Shown: positions 44,410 through 56,830 of the stretch, in pieces
Layout: the number at the start of each line of letters is the position of its first letter
Position numbering within the stretch: position 1 is the first letter of the stretch
NCBI GenBank assembly: GCA_958295665.1
Contig: OY282558.1
Span: 66,762,789 to 66,826,788 of the forward strand
Direction: 5' to 3'
DNA: 64,000 nt
Source: Tipula vernalis
Lineage: Eukaryota > Arthropoda > Insecta > Diptera > Tipulidae
Position numbers and translations under genes: made by a program
The notes under the pieces: generated by a model
The model's input: only the letters and a program-made list of their open reading frames with translations
Told to the model about the DNA's origin: nothing
The model's database searches: none

Positions 44410-45105
44410 TCAGGTATATTTTTTTATTAAAATATGCCCTTTATGAAGTTCGAATGGTGTAAGAAAGATCGTAGAGTAAATCGAATTGTTATAGGCGAAG
44501 ACTGCCTCATTCATCACCCGTGTTATTGTTTTATTCGGATCTTGTTGATATATGATCCTACTGAGCTCCGTTAAGGTTGAATGGAGTCGCTCTATGGGTG
44601 AGTTACCCGTTGATGATTTCGCCGTAGTTATGTGTAACTTAATTTTCATCATTTCTGTGAAATTTCGGAATAATTCAGAGGTAAATTCCGTTGCTGAGTC
44701 TAATACTAGCAATTTTGGGATTCCTTCTTGTGAAAAGAATGCTGCACGTATAATTTTTAATTGGGGATTCTTGCTGAATTCTTGTTGTATTGTTTGAATT
44801 GTGATATCATCCGTAAAAAGTGCGGTGAGATATCTTGTGTTAGTATAGCTGTTTAAGATTACGATGATATCCATATTTGAGAACTTAGATTTTTTGATTG
44901 TGTTGCGGGTATATTTGTTGTATAAGACTTCCGCTGATTCGTACATTTCTATGTGGTTTGGATCCACTTGTAGAATTAATTGACGAATGAATTCATTTAA
45001 TGCTGAATTGGATTCAGATATTTTTGTGGTATTTTTAACACTATTGAAGCTGGTTTCTTCAGTATTAATATTACACAGCATAGCGAATTCATCGCTGTAT
45101 GCTTT
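44410..45105 (-). pseudogene. pol: ERV-2 pol, integrase with internal deletion
   Basis: The frame holds the integrase linker (PQLKIIRAA), then jumps directly to FFSQEGIPKLLVLDSATEFT, then TTAKSSTGNSPIERLHSTLT. Aligned to ERV-1, about 126 residues are missing in frame. They include the whole HHCC zinc domain and the first catalytic Asp. The second Asp and the Glu (D-35-E) remain. Because the deletion keeps the frame, it looks like a short intact ORF. The C-terminal part continues in another frame at 44214-44405. Confidence 0.82.
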
Positions 45106-45119
45106 GTTATTTTTTAATT

Positions 45120-45682
45120 TTAACTATCTAATTTATTTTTATTACCTACGGGGGTTTTTGAATCTATAGTATTAGGAAATTTTAGTTTACCTTCCTGTAT
45201 GTATTTATTAAGTTCTAATCGTGATAATGCATCAGCGTTAGTGTTTGATGTTCCTTTTTTGTAAATTAATTGATAATCGAACTCTTCTAATCTGAGACGC
45301 CATCGTACGATTTTTGACGTGGGGTCTTTCGCATTGAAGAGCCAGACTAGTGGTTTAAGATCCGTTATAATAGAGAATTTTCTTCCATACAAGTATGGTT
45401 GGAAATATTTACAAGCCCATACTATAGCTAAGCATTCCCTTAAAATTGCACCCAGAGCATAATTTGATGCATCGGTTGTTAGAATGAACGGCTCTTTAAA
45501 ATTTGGATACCGTATTATTGGATCATTTGTTAGTAATTTTTTACATTTCTCAAAGCATTCCGTATACTCTTTGTCAATATAAATTGTTGACTTTTTCGAG
45601 AGACATGACGTGAATGGTTTCGTAACTTTAGCGAAATCTTTTATAAATTTTCGGTAGTAACCGATTAATCCTAGGAAACTTT
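45120..45682 (-). pseudogene. pol: ERV-2 pol, RNase H remnant
   Basis: Readable in pieces: FLGLIGYYRKFIKDFAKVTK, FILTTDASNYALGAIL (first catalytic Asp present), then directly RECLAIVWACKYFQ. About 30 residues normally between these two blocks are missing. The end (45120-45392) has FSIITDLKPLVWLFNAKDPT and NADALSRLEL, followed by TAA at 45120. The integrase frame that follows is shifted relative to this one. Confidence 0.8.
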
Positions 45683-46200
45683 TTATCTCCTTAGGTCATT
45701 AGGTGTTTGTGGTATTTTAAATTGTTGTATGGCTTCAATTTTTGTTGGATTGGGTTTAATTGCATCTGGTGTTATAAGATGTCCTAAGAATCCTATTTCT
45801 TTTTGTAAAAAATGAGTTTTCTCTATTTGGATTTTTAGATTTGCCCTTTGGAGTTTTTGGAATAATTTTCTTAAGTCTTCGAGGTGTTCCTGTAAACTAG
45901 TGCTATAGACAATAATATCGTCCATATAGCATAGTAAGTGGTTACCTTGAAGTTCGCATAGAATGTGGTCCATTACTCTTAGAAAAGTGCTTGGAGCGTT
46001 TTTCAGCCCAAATGGCATTCTAACGAAATCAAAGTGCCCAGATTCTATTGAGAATCCGGTTTTAGGGATATCTTTCGCTGCGATTTCAATTTGGTGAAAT
46101 CCTGATGCGAGATCGATGGTTGAAAAATAGACAGATTTTCCTAATTTGTCGAGTATACTATTAATATTCGGCAAGGGATATTTGTCATCTATATGTAGGT
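45683..46200 (-). pseudogene. pol: ERV-2 pol, reverse transcriptase core
   Basis: 163 residues in one frame: FSTIDLASGFHQIEI with the first catalytic Asp, GHFDFVRMPFGLKNAPSTF, and the catalytic box CYMDDIIVYS, then GFLGHLITPDAIKPNPTK. It is intact as a core but cut off upstream near 46200 and downstream near 45690 by frame changes. Confidence 0.88.
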
Positions 46201-46473
46201 TGAGCGTTTAGCTGCCTATAGTCTATAACTAGTCTCCATTTTTTATTACCATTTTGTAATAATTTATTGATTTTGTTTATGATTTCTCCTTTTCCGGGTG
46301 TCGATATTGTTTCACGAATACCGGCTTTTCCTTGGAGAGATTTATATCGTGTTTTATTTCGTTTGAGAAAGTTAATTTTTCATTTTCATTATGGAAAATG
46401 TTTTTGAACTGATTACATAGATTTAATATTTTTGTTTTTCTTCCGGATTCAAATGATCCGTCAAGATTGAAAT

Positions 46474-46999
46474 TCAGATTGGTTGAAGTAAATATACTTC
46501 TTTTGGTTCATTGTTTAAATTTATTATTTCGACGTAGGAGTGATTTGGTTTGTGAGTGGAATAAACTCCTTCTTGAATATGCACATCTTCTTGCAATGGA
46601 ATATGATTAGTGTAAAATTCACCATGATGTATATTAATTGGGATTTCAACGACTGTTTTTTCCATTGGTTGCATAAAGAAAGGTTGTATACATGATGTTA
46701 TTTTATCATATAGTTTGATTGAGAATTTTGGACTTTGTAGTACATGGCTGTCTACTAAGATATTTGCATTTAAGAATTTTAGAGTTTCGTAGCCTATAAG
46801 ACCATCATAGTGTTTATGAAATTTTAAAAGAAAGAGTTCTACAGGTTTGTTGAATTCATTAAATTTTATTTTGTTTTTTTCCGTAATATTTGAGGTTTGG
46901 AAGAGACTTTTAATTTTTAAGTCGGTTGGTTGTCGATTTAATTTTGATACAAAAATTGGATTTATGTAAGATTTATGCTGCTCCGGTATCAATGAGAAA
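46474..46999 (-). pseudogene. pol: ERV-2 pol, protease and linker
   Basis: The protease active site FLIDTG is encoded at about 46982-46999, but the frame then meets TAA. The rest of the domain (HKSYINPIFVSKLN...HYDGLIGYETLKFLNANIL) is read in a neighbouring frame. The linker to RT is present (VHIQEGVYSTHKPNHSYVEI), matching ERV-1. Confidence 0.78.
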
Positions 47000-47066
47000 T
47001 TTTAGGATTTGATTTCCGAAAGTGAGCACGACAAATGTGTCGTATTGAAGATTGTGTTTAGGTTTT

Positions 47067-48095
47067 TCAAGGCTTGTTCTTGAAAATCCTCGTCATCATT
47101 GACGAGTGTTTCGATGTTGTAATAATCTTTCTCCTTTTTAATTTCTCATATGGATAATTTGGTGGTATATAACCGCTTTTATTTATGCTATTTGTGATTG
47201 TACTTGGATTATTTAAAGGAATATTCCTGTTTGTTTGTTTAAAATAACCTGGTTTCGTGTTATTTATAGTTGGTTGCAATGTATTTGGTTTTGGGATGAC
47301 CTTATAATTTTGGGTAAAATTACGATTATAGTTTGGAGTCCCTTTAGAATTAGAGTTAGGTGAAAATTTAAGTTTTGTTATATTTTGTTCTTTAATGACG
47401 AAATCCATTGCGGCTTGCAAGGTTATTGGTTTTGATGCTCTTAGTCTTCCACCAAGTGGTTCACGGATTCCTGCTTGGAATATCGTTAGCCCCACATTTT
47501 GATAATGTGTTGTTTGGTGCTCGACAATAGCGTTATTGTCATTATGTAATTTCACATAATTGGATAAAAGAGTCAATAAAGTTTTTATTTTTTCAAATAA
47601 CTGTTCTGGTTCTAAATTAAGTTTTATTAGGGAATATAATTCGAATTGAAGGTTGTGTTCATCTCGCGTATCCGCATATTGAGACGTTAGATGTGTTTTA
47701 ATTTTTGCCCAATTATCGCTTGGAATATTGTGAGTTATTAAGGATTGGCTGACCAATAATTGTATTTCTTATGTTGGAAATAATTTGTGTGTACAATGGA
47801 AATTCTTGTAAATCCGCACAATTTAGTAAAGTTTTATCTACTGATTCGATAAAGAAAAATGCTTCGTTTCGATTACCATCGAATTGACGTAAATGTTTGG
47901 TTATTGGCTCAATTTTATACAAATTGAGTGCTTGTGTTAAAGCTTCATTTATTATTTTTTAATTCATTGATGTTTAGAGGTAATTTTTGTTCCCGAGCCT
48001 CGAGGTTTTGTTGATTTTGAACGTTAAATTCTTTGAGCTTTAGCTTGAAAAGATCAAGATTTTCACGAATCTTATTATTTTACCAATTGGTAGAG
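47067..48095 (-). pseudogene. gag: ERV-2 gag, frameshifted
   Basis: Three frames add up to an errantivirus Gag: an N-terminal coil-like part rich in Lys/Glu/Gln (about 47950-48095), then 47713-47922 with RQFDGNRNEAFFFIESVDKT, then 47067-47756 with HNIPSDNWAKIKTHLTSQYA and an Asn/Gln-rich tail without a CCHC knuckle. Breaks lie near 47945 and 47750, and the C-terminus is shifted near 47110. The FDGNRNEA...ES/T block is shared with ERV-1 Gag. Confidence 0.8.
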
Positions 48096-48589
48096 GAGGA
48101 ACTTTTTGATCCATCTCTTTTGGCATGAACTTTTTGTTACTGAACTTTTGATAATTTTTTTTTATTTATGTCGCCCGTACGACTTTTATTTTGAACAATT
48201 CTCGTAGAGTTTTATACTTGAATTGTTAATACGAAAAAATAGAGTTTTATATTTAAACGCACTTAAAACTATTTAACAAGTTGATCACTTGGAGACACTT
48301 ATTGTAATTATTGTATTTTTGGGGATGTGTGTGTATGTTAGTGAGACAGAACTTTGTTAGGGATTTTATATGTTAAAAAAAATCTTACCTTACCAAAGTA
48401 CACAATATTAAACATGAGTACATTGTTGATCAGGCAAAATACAGATGCATGCACTACTGGATGCTTTATTTTATTGTTTTTTTTTTTCAATAACTTTGTA
48501 TTATAATTAATCAAGATTACCACTGGAGGGGTCTTGAAAAATTGTATTTAATATTTTAGTTAATTTACATTTATTCACTTCGCGTTAAC

Positions 48590-48607
48590 TTTTCCATAAC
48601 TGCGCCA
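48590..48607 (-). promoter_or_regulatory. ERV-2 primer-binding site
   Basis: The minus strand reads TGGCGCAGTTATGGAAAA next to the 5' LTR, the same tRNA-Ser-type start as ERV-1. Confidence 0.7.
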
Positions 48608-49020
48608 GTTATGGTGTGGACCGTAACAATATTTATTTTTTAATCGGATGGGAGCGTTCCTTTAACGTTCTATTTATAAGTGAAAGAAATAGATTTTATT
48701 TTTAATACTTTATTAATACAACACGTTATAATTATAAATGCTCCCGCTTTTGTATTTGGTTTGAATTTTATATTGTTTGATTATGCTGACTACGAGCTTT
48801 ATTATTTAGTTCGAACCAGTTTAATACAATAAGAAATGTTTACAATAAGGATTTTATATTGTGTTTTAATTATGTTTTAGAGAATATGATATTCGGGATT
48901 AAATATCGAACTACTGCTTATTAATCGTTTTTCTATTTAATTATCGGATGTTTATATTTAAATCGGATATTGACTTGGATATATGAGTCACTGGTGGTGA
49001 ACGTGGTAATCTACATAACT
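48607..49020 (-). repeat. ERV-2 5' LTR (right copy), 414 bp
   Basis: Starts AGTTATGTAG on the minus strand. It is the longer and probably original LTR form. Followed by ATTA at 49021-49024. Confidence 0.88.
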
Positions 49021-49139
49021 ATTAATATCACTAAAAATTAAAATCAAATTAATCAATTATTTCTAAGTAACACTTAAGGAGTAACAACACCTTGTATGAA
49101 CGAAATCAAGGGTCAAAACGAAGCGATATTTTTATATTC

Positions 49140-49402
49140 GGTTTTTAATACCGTTACCGTGCATATGGTTGTGAATAACTGTTAACTTTGCTTATTAATT
49201 TTACAGAATTTACCAGCAGCAAAACACTTTTTGCGTTTCCATCATGCAAAAAATTAAAATTAAAAAATCGTGTGAAAAGTACAGTGTAAAAAGAATTGCG
49301 TAAAAAGAACTGTGTAAAAACAAGTTTCGTTTTATGTATTATATTTAACGGTTGTTTCACGTTTATTCAGATTAGATGAAATTCCTATCACCTTGGTTTG
49401 GG
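49140..49402. repeat. Dispersed repeat, copy 1
   Basis: Matches the reverse complement of 56573-56830 over about 250 bases. Shared blocks are GTGAATAACTGTTA, ATTTTACAGAATTTACCAGC, TTAAAAAATCGTGT and TTCAGATTAGATGAAATTC. Non-coding; family unknown. Confidence 0.6.
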
Positions 49403-50540
49403 TTCAAATTTCATTTTCATTACTTGCAACGCTGTGTGTGTTTTGTTAACATGTTATTTCAGAATGCAGTTTCCATTTTTTATAAATTATAATAGATTAA
49501 TCAATTAAATTAGAAGTGTATTGTCATTGTGTTACTAAATATTGACAAATTGGCTACACCTACTTAGGTGTCTGTAACCGGGTTAATTTGTGTCAGTACT
49601 AACTAAGCATGCAAATCCTCTTTTTGTGTTCGTTGAGGGTCAACCATCTCTGGGAGACCTTGCTGTTTAGAACACGTTAGTGGTACAATCGATTTTTCTG
49701 AGCAATTTTATGTTATGGAATCAAACCGATCTTAATCATTACATATGAGAATATAATGGACAGAACCCAGTCATAAACATTTCATTATCTCAATGGATAC
49801 TTTAAAGGTGACGCTTACTATACAATTTACTAAAGCATTTGTCAATAACAAAGATAATCTATTGAAAGGAAAAAAAGGTAGGCCTCATCTTCCGAAATTT
49901 GTGTGCCAAGTAGAACAGGAAGAAATTACCATACCATCATAGCATTCATCAGGGGTTTCATGAATCAAGCGACATGGTGAGCGACCAACTCATTTAATAT
50001 TCGAAAATTACTGGATACATTAATTGTGGTAATAAGAGTATTAAGGCATAGATGTTGAATTCCGTTATGCAAAGATGCCGAATGTCGAGATGTGTGCCCA
50101 CGTTAGAATCTTTCTTTAAGTTCTTATTGTTGAATGTTTCTTTAAGTTCTTACTACTATCCCGTATGCAACGCATATCATTTGTTACTGGAATTTGAAGA
50201 ATTTAAACAGCTCTCTGTTATGGAACGTCTTACATTAAAGCAGACATCAGTTGTTTTAACTGCCTTAGAATCAATCACCCAGTGTTTAGCGTCAGTCGAG
50301 AACAAGATGTCGTGATCGTGAAAAAAAGCATCATACGCTCCTGTATTTGAATTAGTCCAAGGATCAAACTGGAGAGTCACTAACAGATGAGCCAAAAACA
50401 ACTAGTGTTCATTCGAAAATATCAATAAACAGTATTTTAGGAACAGCACTTGTAAGAGCCATTGATTCGGCCTCCATGTATACTTCCGTATCCCAAAAAC
50501 TTTAGAAAAAGATAAGGCTATACCAGGTGACCTATTTCGA
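49403..50540. other. No gene recognised
   Basis: Bases 49643-49668 repeat, inverted, a motif near 27620. Frames at 50052-50315 (plus) and 50177-50401 (minus) have ordinary protein-like composition but no motif I know. Confidence 0.35.
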
Positions 50541-50710
50541 GGGAAAGCAAATGATGAGCTTGATTTTGACCTTGGGGGGTCTAATTTCAAGGTCATTTCA
50601 AGGTCAAGTCGGTTTTTTAAAAATAAAAACACCTATTTTTGACTCCTGATTCTGAAAGCTGGCTTGACCTTGAAATGACCTTGAAATTCAAGCTCATCAT
50701 TTGATTTCCC
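50541..50710. repeat. CAAGGTCA-rich inverted repeat
   Basis: Arms at 50541-50608 and 50659-50710 pair (AAATGATGAGCTTGA with its complement, TTTCAAGGTCATTTCAAGGT with its complement). The left arm has about 20 extra bases with another CAAGGTC copy. Non-coding. Confidence 0.6.
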
Positions 50711-52990
50711 CCTAAAAATTGCGAACTTTTATACCTACAGTTTTATTATTTAGGCCGTCCCCTGGGAGTTATTTTAGTGGTTCTTTTAAAGTGGGTCACC
50801 CTGTATACCCAGATGAAAAAATTAGCACAGTTTTAACTGGAATTAGTCGTCCAAGGGATCAAGTGTCACTAAGGGAAGTATCAAAATCGCTCTAAAATCA
50901 TGAACTATTCAAACACGAACAAGTTGTATTCACAACTACTATCTGCCTAGTCATTTGATTCTAAATTGTGCAGTTTAGATATATTTCATTTAACATTTTA
51001 GGTATATTGAAGGTGATCACATTACTAGGTGGACAAAAGCAACGTAATCGCGATAGAAACTATCTTTGCTTGTATGCAATATATACCAAATTGGCACGGA
51101 AGAGATTGAGGAGATTCCAATGGCAGAGGTATGAACTTGGAAATTCGTTAACATTAGCAATAATTCGACATCAAATGGTGGAGCGAAAATTCCAAAAGAG
51201 ACCTCAGTTCAAGAAATTTTGCGCGCAGTTTATGGATAGGTACTATAGGAAGGAAGGCAAATTTATTTGATCCAACGGCTTGGTTTTCTCTACAGACAGA
51301 AAAGGTTGGTGGCAAAAATTGGAATACTGAAATGGTTGTTAACACCTTCTTATAAAGTAGAACTTCACGGATTTTGAGATGCAAGTGGACTAGATTACAC
51401 TGTTGTGTACCTACGGTAAATGGTTGCCGTGTGTGTACCGATATTTATAGGATTTGGCTGCATTCATTAAAAACAAGAATAACGAAAATTAAAATTTTCT
51501 TTTAAGCGGGTCAATCACTTGGCATTTTAAGCCACTAAATAGTTCTGATTTTGGAGGATTGTAACTCTGAAACGTTCTGCACGTTACCAAATGAAGCAGG
51601 CTTTAATGTTGAAACAACATTGCACTTCATCATAGGACCATTAAAAATAAGAAATAACAAGACAGATGGAAAGTGCCTAAACAGAGGAGGTAATATTTGA
51701 CATCGAGTATCTAACATCAAAGCACTCACGTTCAAAGTAGACAACACCTAAAATAAACGTAAAACTTGATGACATCGTCTTAGTGATTGATAAAAATCTC
51801 CAATAAAATGTTTTCTTGGTCAAGTAACTTAAATCTTCCATCCTGTTGAATCGAATAAATGTCTTGAGTGAAAAAAAAAAAATTCTCTTGGATAATTATA
51901 TCGTTGTGGAAATTGCGTTTTAATTACAAATCGTTGGTTCTAGGAAATTGTTCTGAGTGGAGTAAAGTTTGTTCTGAAATTACATGGTAATAAGTGTTTC
52001 TTTAGGCGACCTATATTCGAATTTAAGAGAAAAATTATTAAACCATGTATGACAATACATTATATATATACCATATATCACTTTCGATACAATTGCTCCA
52101 TTTGACATATTTTCTCCTTCTCAACAGCCTTCATGTGAGTACCTTTAATGAAATTTAAGTTGAATCCCATCCTGATCATTTTTTCCTAGTGTTAACGCTG
52201 GAAGTTGGCTGAGGAATGTTCCAAACCAAATACGTGTATTCAACCTTCCCCCCAAAATTTCACCTACACATCATAGATGAAATTTATCATTATACTCGCA
52301 CATGAAATTTATCCTGTGCCCTAAATCAATTTCATTAATTATTAATTAGCTAATTAAATTTTAATGTTCTTTATGTTTTAAAATTTTTTTTTTAAATCTA
52401 CAGCAATTTGTATTGTAAAAAATAAATCAATTTCGTAAGCATTTTACATTTTTAATGATTATTGAAAATTATGTATACCCATAAAATTTTTCTTAAGAAC
52501 ATCAATTTTGACAGCTGTTAAATAATGTTTAATATGTTTCAAAAAATGTGTAATTAAAAATTAACAAAGAATTTTATTATGTGTACACTGATTTATAGGT
52601 AATAGGTACCTTTATTATGTAATATGCTTAAAGGTTATATTTGGGATCGATTACATTTTTGATTGATATGTTATTTAATAATTTAACCTTTTTGAATGTG
52701 TACATCGTAAGATATCTCATATCATCATCTTTATACACAAGAAAATTATTGTCACTTATATGTTGTTAACCAAACATAAAAAAATGCCGCAACATTAAAC
52801 TAACTCTATCATTCATGTATAATACGTAAACCATAAAGTACACGACACACACTAATACAATTGAAATTTATTTAATCTAATTGACACATAAAAAGAATTA
52901 GTTTAAATTAAATGACTAAACAGCCACACATTAGAATGAATTGACAAAGAATTTGAAATTAAAAAAATCAAAATCCATTTATGTAAAAAT
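50711..52990. other. No gene recognised; possible BEL/Pao scrap
   Basis: The plus frame at 50968-51270 ends with ARKRLRRFQWQRYE and MVERKFQKRPQFKKFCAQFM, loosely like the LExRF...NPxxKxxYxxFM block of BEL/Pao RT, but too weak to call. The rest is AT-rich and non-coding. Confidence 0.25.
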
Positions 52991-52997
52991 TCTCATT

Positions 52998-53385
52998 TAT
53001 ACAGAACTATAGCTGACGTACCCGGCGTTGCCCGGAATAAATAAAACATTTTTATTTTAGTAAAGATGGCACCAAAATCGTCACTTACGAGTATATTGTT
53101 TTTCCAGTATACTCTTCAAAAGGTGGTAATACTTATGTATATTAACTACCTAAATAATGTCGACCGCCCCTTCGGATACGAGAATACGATTAATTTCATT
53201 TAACTCAGCCCTGTAATTTTTGTTTTTAACCGAAATTTTAGAAAAAATTGTTGGGGCACCTAGACAAAGGGGCTAACCACTACGCAAAGTTTAAATCTGG
53301 TTGGATGAACGGTGTGGAAACGTATAAAGAACATACACACATACATACAGATTTTCATTTTTATTAGTAATAGGTAGACAAATAA
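52998..53385. repeat. Dispersed repeat, SINE/LINE-tail type
   Basis: Begins TAGCTGACGTACCCGGCGTT-GCCCGG and later has a GCAAAGTTTAAATCTGGTTG-type block, then ACACATACATACAGATTTTC. These motifs, in this order, are widespread in invertebrate interspersed repeats of non-LTR or SINE type. Exact family unassigned. Confidence 0.5.
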
Positions 53386-54585
53386 TTTGTATATCACTCC
53401 CCTATTGCAACAATGTACTATTTCCAAAATTTTGCTTTACATGATTTGATATAAAGACGCACAGTTTCCGTGCCCTAGTACAACGCGTTTAAAAAACTTA
53501 ATCAAAGTTTCAAATTACTATAACTGCTAAAAAATTTGTATTTCGATTAATTTCGGAATTGCTATATATTTGATAAATTTCAATTTAAGAACAAAAGTAC
53601 AATCAAAATATTTTAAGTCTCGAACCATTAATTTTTCACAAATACATTGCCGTAAAAGTCACACTCAATTTGCAGCATCAATCATGATAGCGTCGATGCA
53701 AAATGGAGCGCTTAAAATTAATCGTAATTTTAAAGTCATAACTTATCTGCAACTGATTGAGATTCGGACCCCATAAGATAGAAGAACTTTTTCATACAGG
53801 CAATGCGAGCAGGGTTAAAATTCAATTGGCATATTTGAATACAATTTCTCAAGTGAATTGAATAAAATTAATACAAAAATAATTTGTTGGGTTTACCGCA
53901 ATGCTTGCTTGTAAACCACATTTTTTGATCTTGCTCCCGGGGCTGAAAAGCACAAATATTTTTGAAGTTCCTTACGTTCGAAATGAAGGCGAGTTCTCTT
54001 TTGCGTAGCCACATACCTAGAAGACCCAATGAGAAGGATCGAGTAATTGTTAATTTATTCGTAGGAAGTTGTGTCCGTAGAAAGTAAACATTGAATGTGA
54101 CCATGTGAGACAGAACTCTCATACTAAATGGTATAGTTAAATCATAGGCTACGGCAAAACTTTTTTTAGACGATTTGCTTGAAATTTTGACAGCTCGCCA
54201 GTCTGATATTCCACATCACGAAACAATCCTGTTTTCCCTAGAGGAGCATTTCAAAATATTGAAAACTTATTTTCAAAGCCAGTATTGTGTGTAGCCGAAA
54301 CCGTTCAAATTTTGAAAAGAAATATGGATCGTGAAAGAGCTCCAAGCGGAACCGCTGAGTTCGTGATAAAGGTTTGCTATTGGATAACAGAAGTGGTCCC
54401 CGAGCTCGGACAGTGTGCATGCCGTATAATACGTATAATCCAGAAACGATTCCAGCTTTAAAACCTAACGTTTGAAAGAAGAAAACGTTCTTGAAAAGTG
54501 GACTCACAGGTTGGCTTACTGTAAGGCCAGCAGAGGGAGCCACATGAACGAAATTGTTTTTCATACTTAAATCGGAGACTACAAC
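53386..54585. other. No gene recognised
   Basis: Frames on both strands at 54238-54612 are open (124 residues on the minus strand). The minus frame ends in the neighbouring MITE arm and shows no known domain. No confident gene. Confidence 0.35.
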
Positions 54586-54736
54586 TGGGCCTGAATTCCG
54601 GTTCGGTGACAAATGATAATGAGAAATGACTTGATTTTTTATTTCAACTAGTCGGTTGCATTTTTATTTAGAGTAGGCGAAATAAAACATAAAGTCATTT
54701 CTCATTCTCATGTGTCATTGATCCGGAATTCGGGCC
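54586..54736. repeat. Short palindromic MITE-like element, about 150 bp
   Basis: Arms of about 45 bases start GGGCCTGAATTCCGG on the left and its near-complement on the right (GGAATTCGGGCCC). Inner blocks GAGAAATGACTT/AAGTCATTTCTC pair. The core is about 58 bases. No target duplication found. Confidence 0.65.
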
Positions 54737-55047
54737 CTGGCCTATCCTTTATTAAATATCATATAATTACTTAATACTTACGCATCGATATACATATTAT
54801 CAGAATCACACGTATTGTTTAGAAATATCTACAGAGACACGAGAAAAATATGCACCACAATAACAAAACAAAAACTTCGTCAAATCTTGAACTAATTTCT
54901 AAAGAAGTTACATATCCATCCACTTGAAATTTAATATTTCTCTTTTACTTTCTGCGTTTATTTATTTTCCACCTTCACTTACCCTAATATCATGTATAAC
55001 CGAACATATACTCGCTCCGCTAACCAAATACAAATCCACACAAACAA

Positions 55048-56501
55048 CAGTGGCGTAACTACAAATTTCGCTCACCATAGCAAAATACAGTACAACTTTT
55101 AGTTACCGCAAAATTGTCGGGTCCCACCGCAATATACAGGTTCAAATCGGCAGAGGCAGGTACAACTTTTAGTTGCAGTTACAGATTTTTAGGAACTAAA
55201 TTCCAAAATCCATATTTTTAGTCATTAAAACAGCGAATTTAGTTGACATTTTAATGAAATTTTTAAATGCTGGTAATACGTATAAATAAAAAGCAACAGC
55301 AATCTACTTGGCAATCTATGTATTTACGAAAAAAAAAATCGGTATTAATTAAACGTCAATTGTTAGAACTGTTTTAGTCCCCGATATCCACAACAATGGA
55401 GTTGTAGTTACGATACAAATTAAATCTGTACTTAAAATTTACGGTTTAATGTGGTTTAAAAATACCAAAACAGACACTATAGTCGTAGTTGCTATTTTAG
55501 TTGCTTCTGTCGATTTGGACCTTAGTATTTTATATAAAAGAAAAGTGATACTCAAACCTGACACGAAAATTTTAAAATAATCTTAAAAATATCGAATTTT
55601 TGAAGTATTTTGAACATTCTAGAAAGTTCTCAAATATCGAATTATCCGTAATTATGTAAAACCGAAGGAATCCATATACGCTAATCACAGCCATATAAAA
55701 CGTGAATAACCGTGAATGTTCGCGAATAATTTCGAATATCCAAGGAAATCAAAGAAATATCGAAATTTGCCATAATCTCAAGAAATCTACTAAATATCAT
55801 AATTTATATGTGTGATTCTATAAATTCTCCAAACTCAAAGAAAAGCACAGAACATTACCATATATCCATAAATCTCGAATAATCCTAAAATTATCGAACT
55901 GCGGAAAAATCTCGATTACTTCATAAAATAATCTCTGTATTATATAAATCTCGATTGGTGCCGAACAAATTCAATAATACAGAAAAATCTGAAAATTAAT
56001 GAATAATTTCGGAAAACCTGTTAAAACATTCAGACATTATTTGTCAAGCAACTTAATGTTACAAATACTACTAAGCAAGTTAAAGCAAAGATCAACAAAA
56101 TGATATGCAAAATTCGAACAATATTGAAAATTAGAATTAGAGGTCGGAAGCTTTGCTTTCAAACGAGGGTATCGAAATTTTCTTCTAAATCTAAATATCT
56201 GCTGGAACCTAGTGACATTTTAAATTCTATGGGGCTGCATTGCTTGTAATTACTCAGACATTCGCTTTCAGCAATGAAGAAAAAATTGTTGGGCCTGTCT
56301 TAAGAAACCACTTAATATTGAAAGGAACAATTTATTCTTTGCTAATTTGAAAAGGTGGTCTAATTTAAGCTTAATCTGAACTACCATCTATCTAATCTTC
56401 ATTTTTAATTAATATTCGAATCCTTAATAAATATGTGGGCCCCAAAAAACCATAGACCTCCTCGCGGCTGCGGTTGCTGCGGGTACCTAGTTACACCACT
56501 G
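55048..56501. mobile_element. Non-autonomous hAT-type DNA transposon, 1,454 bp
   Basis: The ends are inverted: CAGTGGCGTAACTA on the left, TAGTTACACCACTG on the right. The flanking 8-mers are ACAAACAA (55040-55047) and GCAAACAA (56502-56509), 7 of 8 identical, as expected for the 8-base duplication of hAT elements. The interior is AT-rich with many TCGAATAAT-like motifs and no transposase frame. Part of its interior (about 55536-55930) is repeated inverted at 59640-59990. Confidence 0.65.
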
Positions 56502-56572
56502 GCAAACAACACACTCTCTCATAAATAACACGTTAACCACACACAGATCATACAAAATAATGAAAATGAACG

Positions 56573-56830
56573 TAAATCCAAAACAAGGGGATATGAATTT
56601 CATTTAATCTGAATAAACATAAAACATCCGTTAAATATGTTTTTACACGGTTCTTTTTACACGATTTTTTAATTTTTATTTTTTACACAGCTGCTGGTAA
56701 ATTCTGTAAAATGAGGAAGCAAATCTAACAGTTATTCATAACCATGTGGACATTTGGTGCGGATTTAGTTACGGTTAACAAAACAGTACCGTTACGCACA
56801 TTTTCTATGTAATTATTTCCACACGTAATT
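56573..56830. repeat. Dispersed repeat, copy 2 (inverted to 49140-49402)
   Basis: Reverse complement of copy 1 over about 250 bases. Contains ACGATTTTTTAATTTTTA and GCTGCTGGTAAATTCTGTAA. Confidence 0.6.

Larger units (their letters stand above)
42192..49020 (-). mobile_element. Older, broken errantivirus-type LTR retroelement (ERV-2)
   Basis: 6,829 bp on the minus strand with the same order as ERV-1: 5' LTR, TGGCGCAGTTATGG primer site, gag, pol, env, polypurine tract, 3' LTR. The two are clearly related in protein (for example YMDDI-YS, AKSSTGNSPI, GIFNPL) but their LTRs differ, so this is a different family of the same lineage. The LTRs differ from each other by a deletion of about 66 bases and several substitutions. 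All genes carry frameshifts and pol has internal deletions, so it is much older than ERV-1. Confidence 0.9.

Noticed and set aside
54238..54612. 124-residue minus-strand frame
   Set aside because: Begins inside a MITE arm, has no known motif, and the plus strand across the same interval is about as protein-like.
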